A DNA stretch of 5,224 nucleotides from Clostridiales bacterium (GTDB lineage Bacteria > Bacillota > Clostridia > Lachnospirales > Anaerotignaceae), in NCBI GenBank assembly GCA_021202325.1, contig JAJQDF010000125.1, positions 1 through 5,224 of the forward strand, given 5' to 3'. Positions 4,984-5,224 of this stretch are shown in pieces (within the stretch, counting starts at the first letter, position 1; the number at the start of each line of letters is the position of its first letter). The notes beneath the pieces were generated by a model, which was given only the letters and a program-made list of their open reading frames with translations, did not search any database and had not been told where the DNA came from. The position numbers and the translations under genes were made by a program.

Positions 4984-5178
4984 AATAGCCAAGCTCGTGC
5001 TATGTTTACATGGCAAAGAGACTGGCTATTAGAGGACCTGACTGCATGAGTAGCGCAGCCATTTTTCTTAGGAAAATGAGCGAAGCACGAATGCAGTCGA
5101 TTGCGGGGTTCTGCGTGCCAGTGGCACGCGTTTAGAACGGACCGTAGCAGTAGCGTAGATGCGCAGAACGCAGCAATC
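4984..5178 (+). promoter_or_regulatory. unassigned structured 5' leader RNA (three consecutive hairpin domains)
   Basis: Domain A: AATAGCCA (4984-4991) pairs with TGGCTATT (5023-5030), enclosing GCTATG/CATGGC (4999-5004/5009-5014, TTTA loop). Domain B: GACTGCAT (5040-5047) pairs with ATGCAGTC (5091-5098), enclosing an 8-bp hairpin 5060-5067/5071-5078, with purine-rich internal loops between. Domain C: GATTGC (5099-5104) pairs with GCAATC (5173-5178), then GTTCTGCG (5108-5115) with CGCAGAAC (5162-5169). B and C abut with no spacer and could stack. I looked for T-box, M-box, yybP-ykoY, GEMM, glycine, TPP, FMN and cobalamin signatures and did not see them. It lies between the attenuator and a Shine-Dalgarno, so it is probably part of the 5' UTR of the next gene; a separate small RNA is possible. 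Confidence 0.55.
5046..5135 (+). CDS. possible second short ORF within the structured leader
   Basis: ATG at 5046 opens 29 codons, starting MSSAAIFLRKMSEARM and ending FCVPVARV before TAG (5133-5135). AGAGGA (5031-5036) lies 9 nt upstream and could act as a Shine-Dalgarno. Most of the ORF is buried in the domain B and C stems, so its openness may simply be a side effect of RNA structure. I do not recognise the peptide. It is listed because its translation would disrupt both domains. Confidence 0.2.
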   Translation: MSSAAIFLRKMSEARMQSIAGFCVPVARV

Positions 5179-5217
5179 GGCTTTCATACATGGGAGTTTG
5201 GATTTATTGTGAATATT

Positions 5218-5224
5218 TAGGAGG
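5218..5224 (+). promoter_or_regulatory. Shine-Dalgarno of a gene beyond the right edge
   Basis: TAGGAGG is a full-strength ribosome binding site ending exactly at the window edge. The gene it serves would begin roughly 5-12 nt further on and is presumably the target of the promoter, leader ORF and attenuator upstream. Its identity cannot be seen. Confidence 0.6.

Noticed and set aside
4089..4985. 298-codon open frame on the minus strand
   Set aside because: It lies antisense to the ATPase with its intact motifs and runs back through both the operon terminator and the leader terminator. Its translation has no recognisable domain.
4980..5180. T-box, M-box, yybP-ykoY, GEMM, cobalamin or IS200/IS605-type RNA
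   Set aside because: None of the signature sequences I know for these classes is present, and no transposase or nuclease gene is visible in the window.
5190..5224. ATG opening MGVWIYCEYL and running off the window as the start of the next gene
   Set aside because: It has no Shine-Dalgarno upstream, whereas a perfect TAGGAGG sits at 5218-5224 and points to a later start.
1..5224. CRISPR array, tRNA, rRNA or insertion sequence ends
   Set aside because: I saw no regularly spaced repeats, no cloverleaf with a GTTCGAAT-type arm, and no terminal inverted repeats with target duplications.

Overview
The window looks like chromosomal DNA of a low-to-moderate-GC anaerobic Firmicute, probably class Clostridia and possibly Lachnospiraceae. 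The reasons are strong AGGAGG-type ribosome binding sites, Firmicutes-style sigma-A promoters with extended -10 boxes, a lipoprotein solute-binding protein, an L-box lysine riboswitch and intrinsic terminators. The family assignment is inference from style, not from a marker gene. All supported genes are on the + strand.

Region 1 (1-1812) is a two-gene phosphate module: a PiT-family inorganic phosphate permease (105-1160) followed after 25 nt by a DUF47/PhoU-like protein (1186-1812), a partner often encoded next to PiT transporters. I see no convincing terminator after it.

Region 2 (about 1867-4733) is a complete lysine uptake operon. A sigma-A promoter (1867-1895) drives a leader with a clear lysine riboswitch aptamer (1914-2072) and an expression platform: an 11-bp antiterminator helix, a competing AT-rich hairpin and an intrinsic terminator (2101-2140). 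Three genes of a polar amino acid ABC importer follow: lipoprotein binding protein (2174-3058), permease (3130-3954) and ATPase (3954-4697, overlapping the permease stop by 1 nt). A 7-bp GC-rich hairpin sits between the binding protein and the permease. A strong terminator (4706-4733) closes the operon. The riboswitch is the basis for calling the substrate lysine.

Region 3 (4741-5224) has no large gene but is not empty. It reads as a long regulated 5' leader for a gene starting just beyond the right edge. In order it holds a near-consensus promoter (4759-4787), a 35-codon leader ORF with a good Shine-Dalgarno (4841-4948), a 16-bp intrinsic terminator whose 3' arm contains the leader stop codon (4921-4966), about 200 nt of consecutive hairpins with alternative pairings (4984-5178), and a TAGGAGG Shine-Dalgarno at the very end. 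I cannot match this leader to any riboswitch or attenuator class I know. It is the best candidate here for something undescribed.
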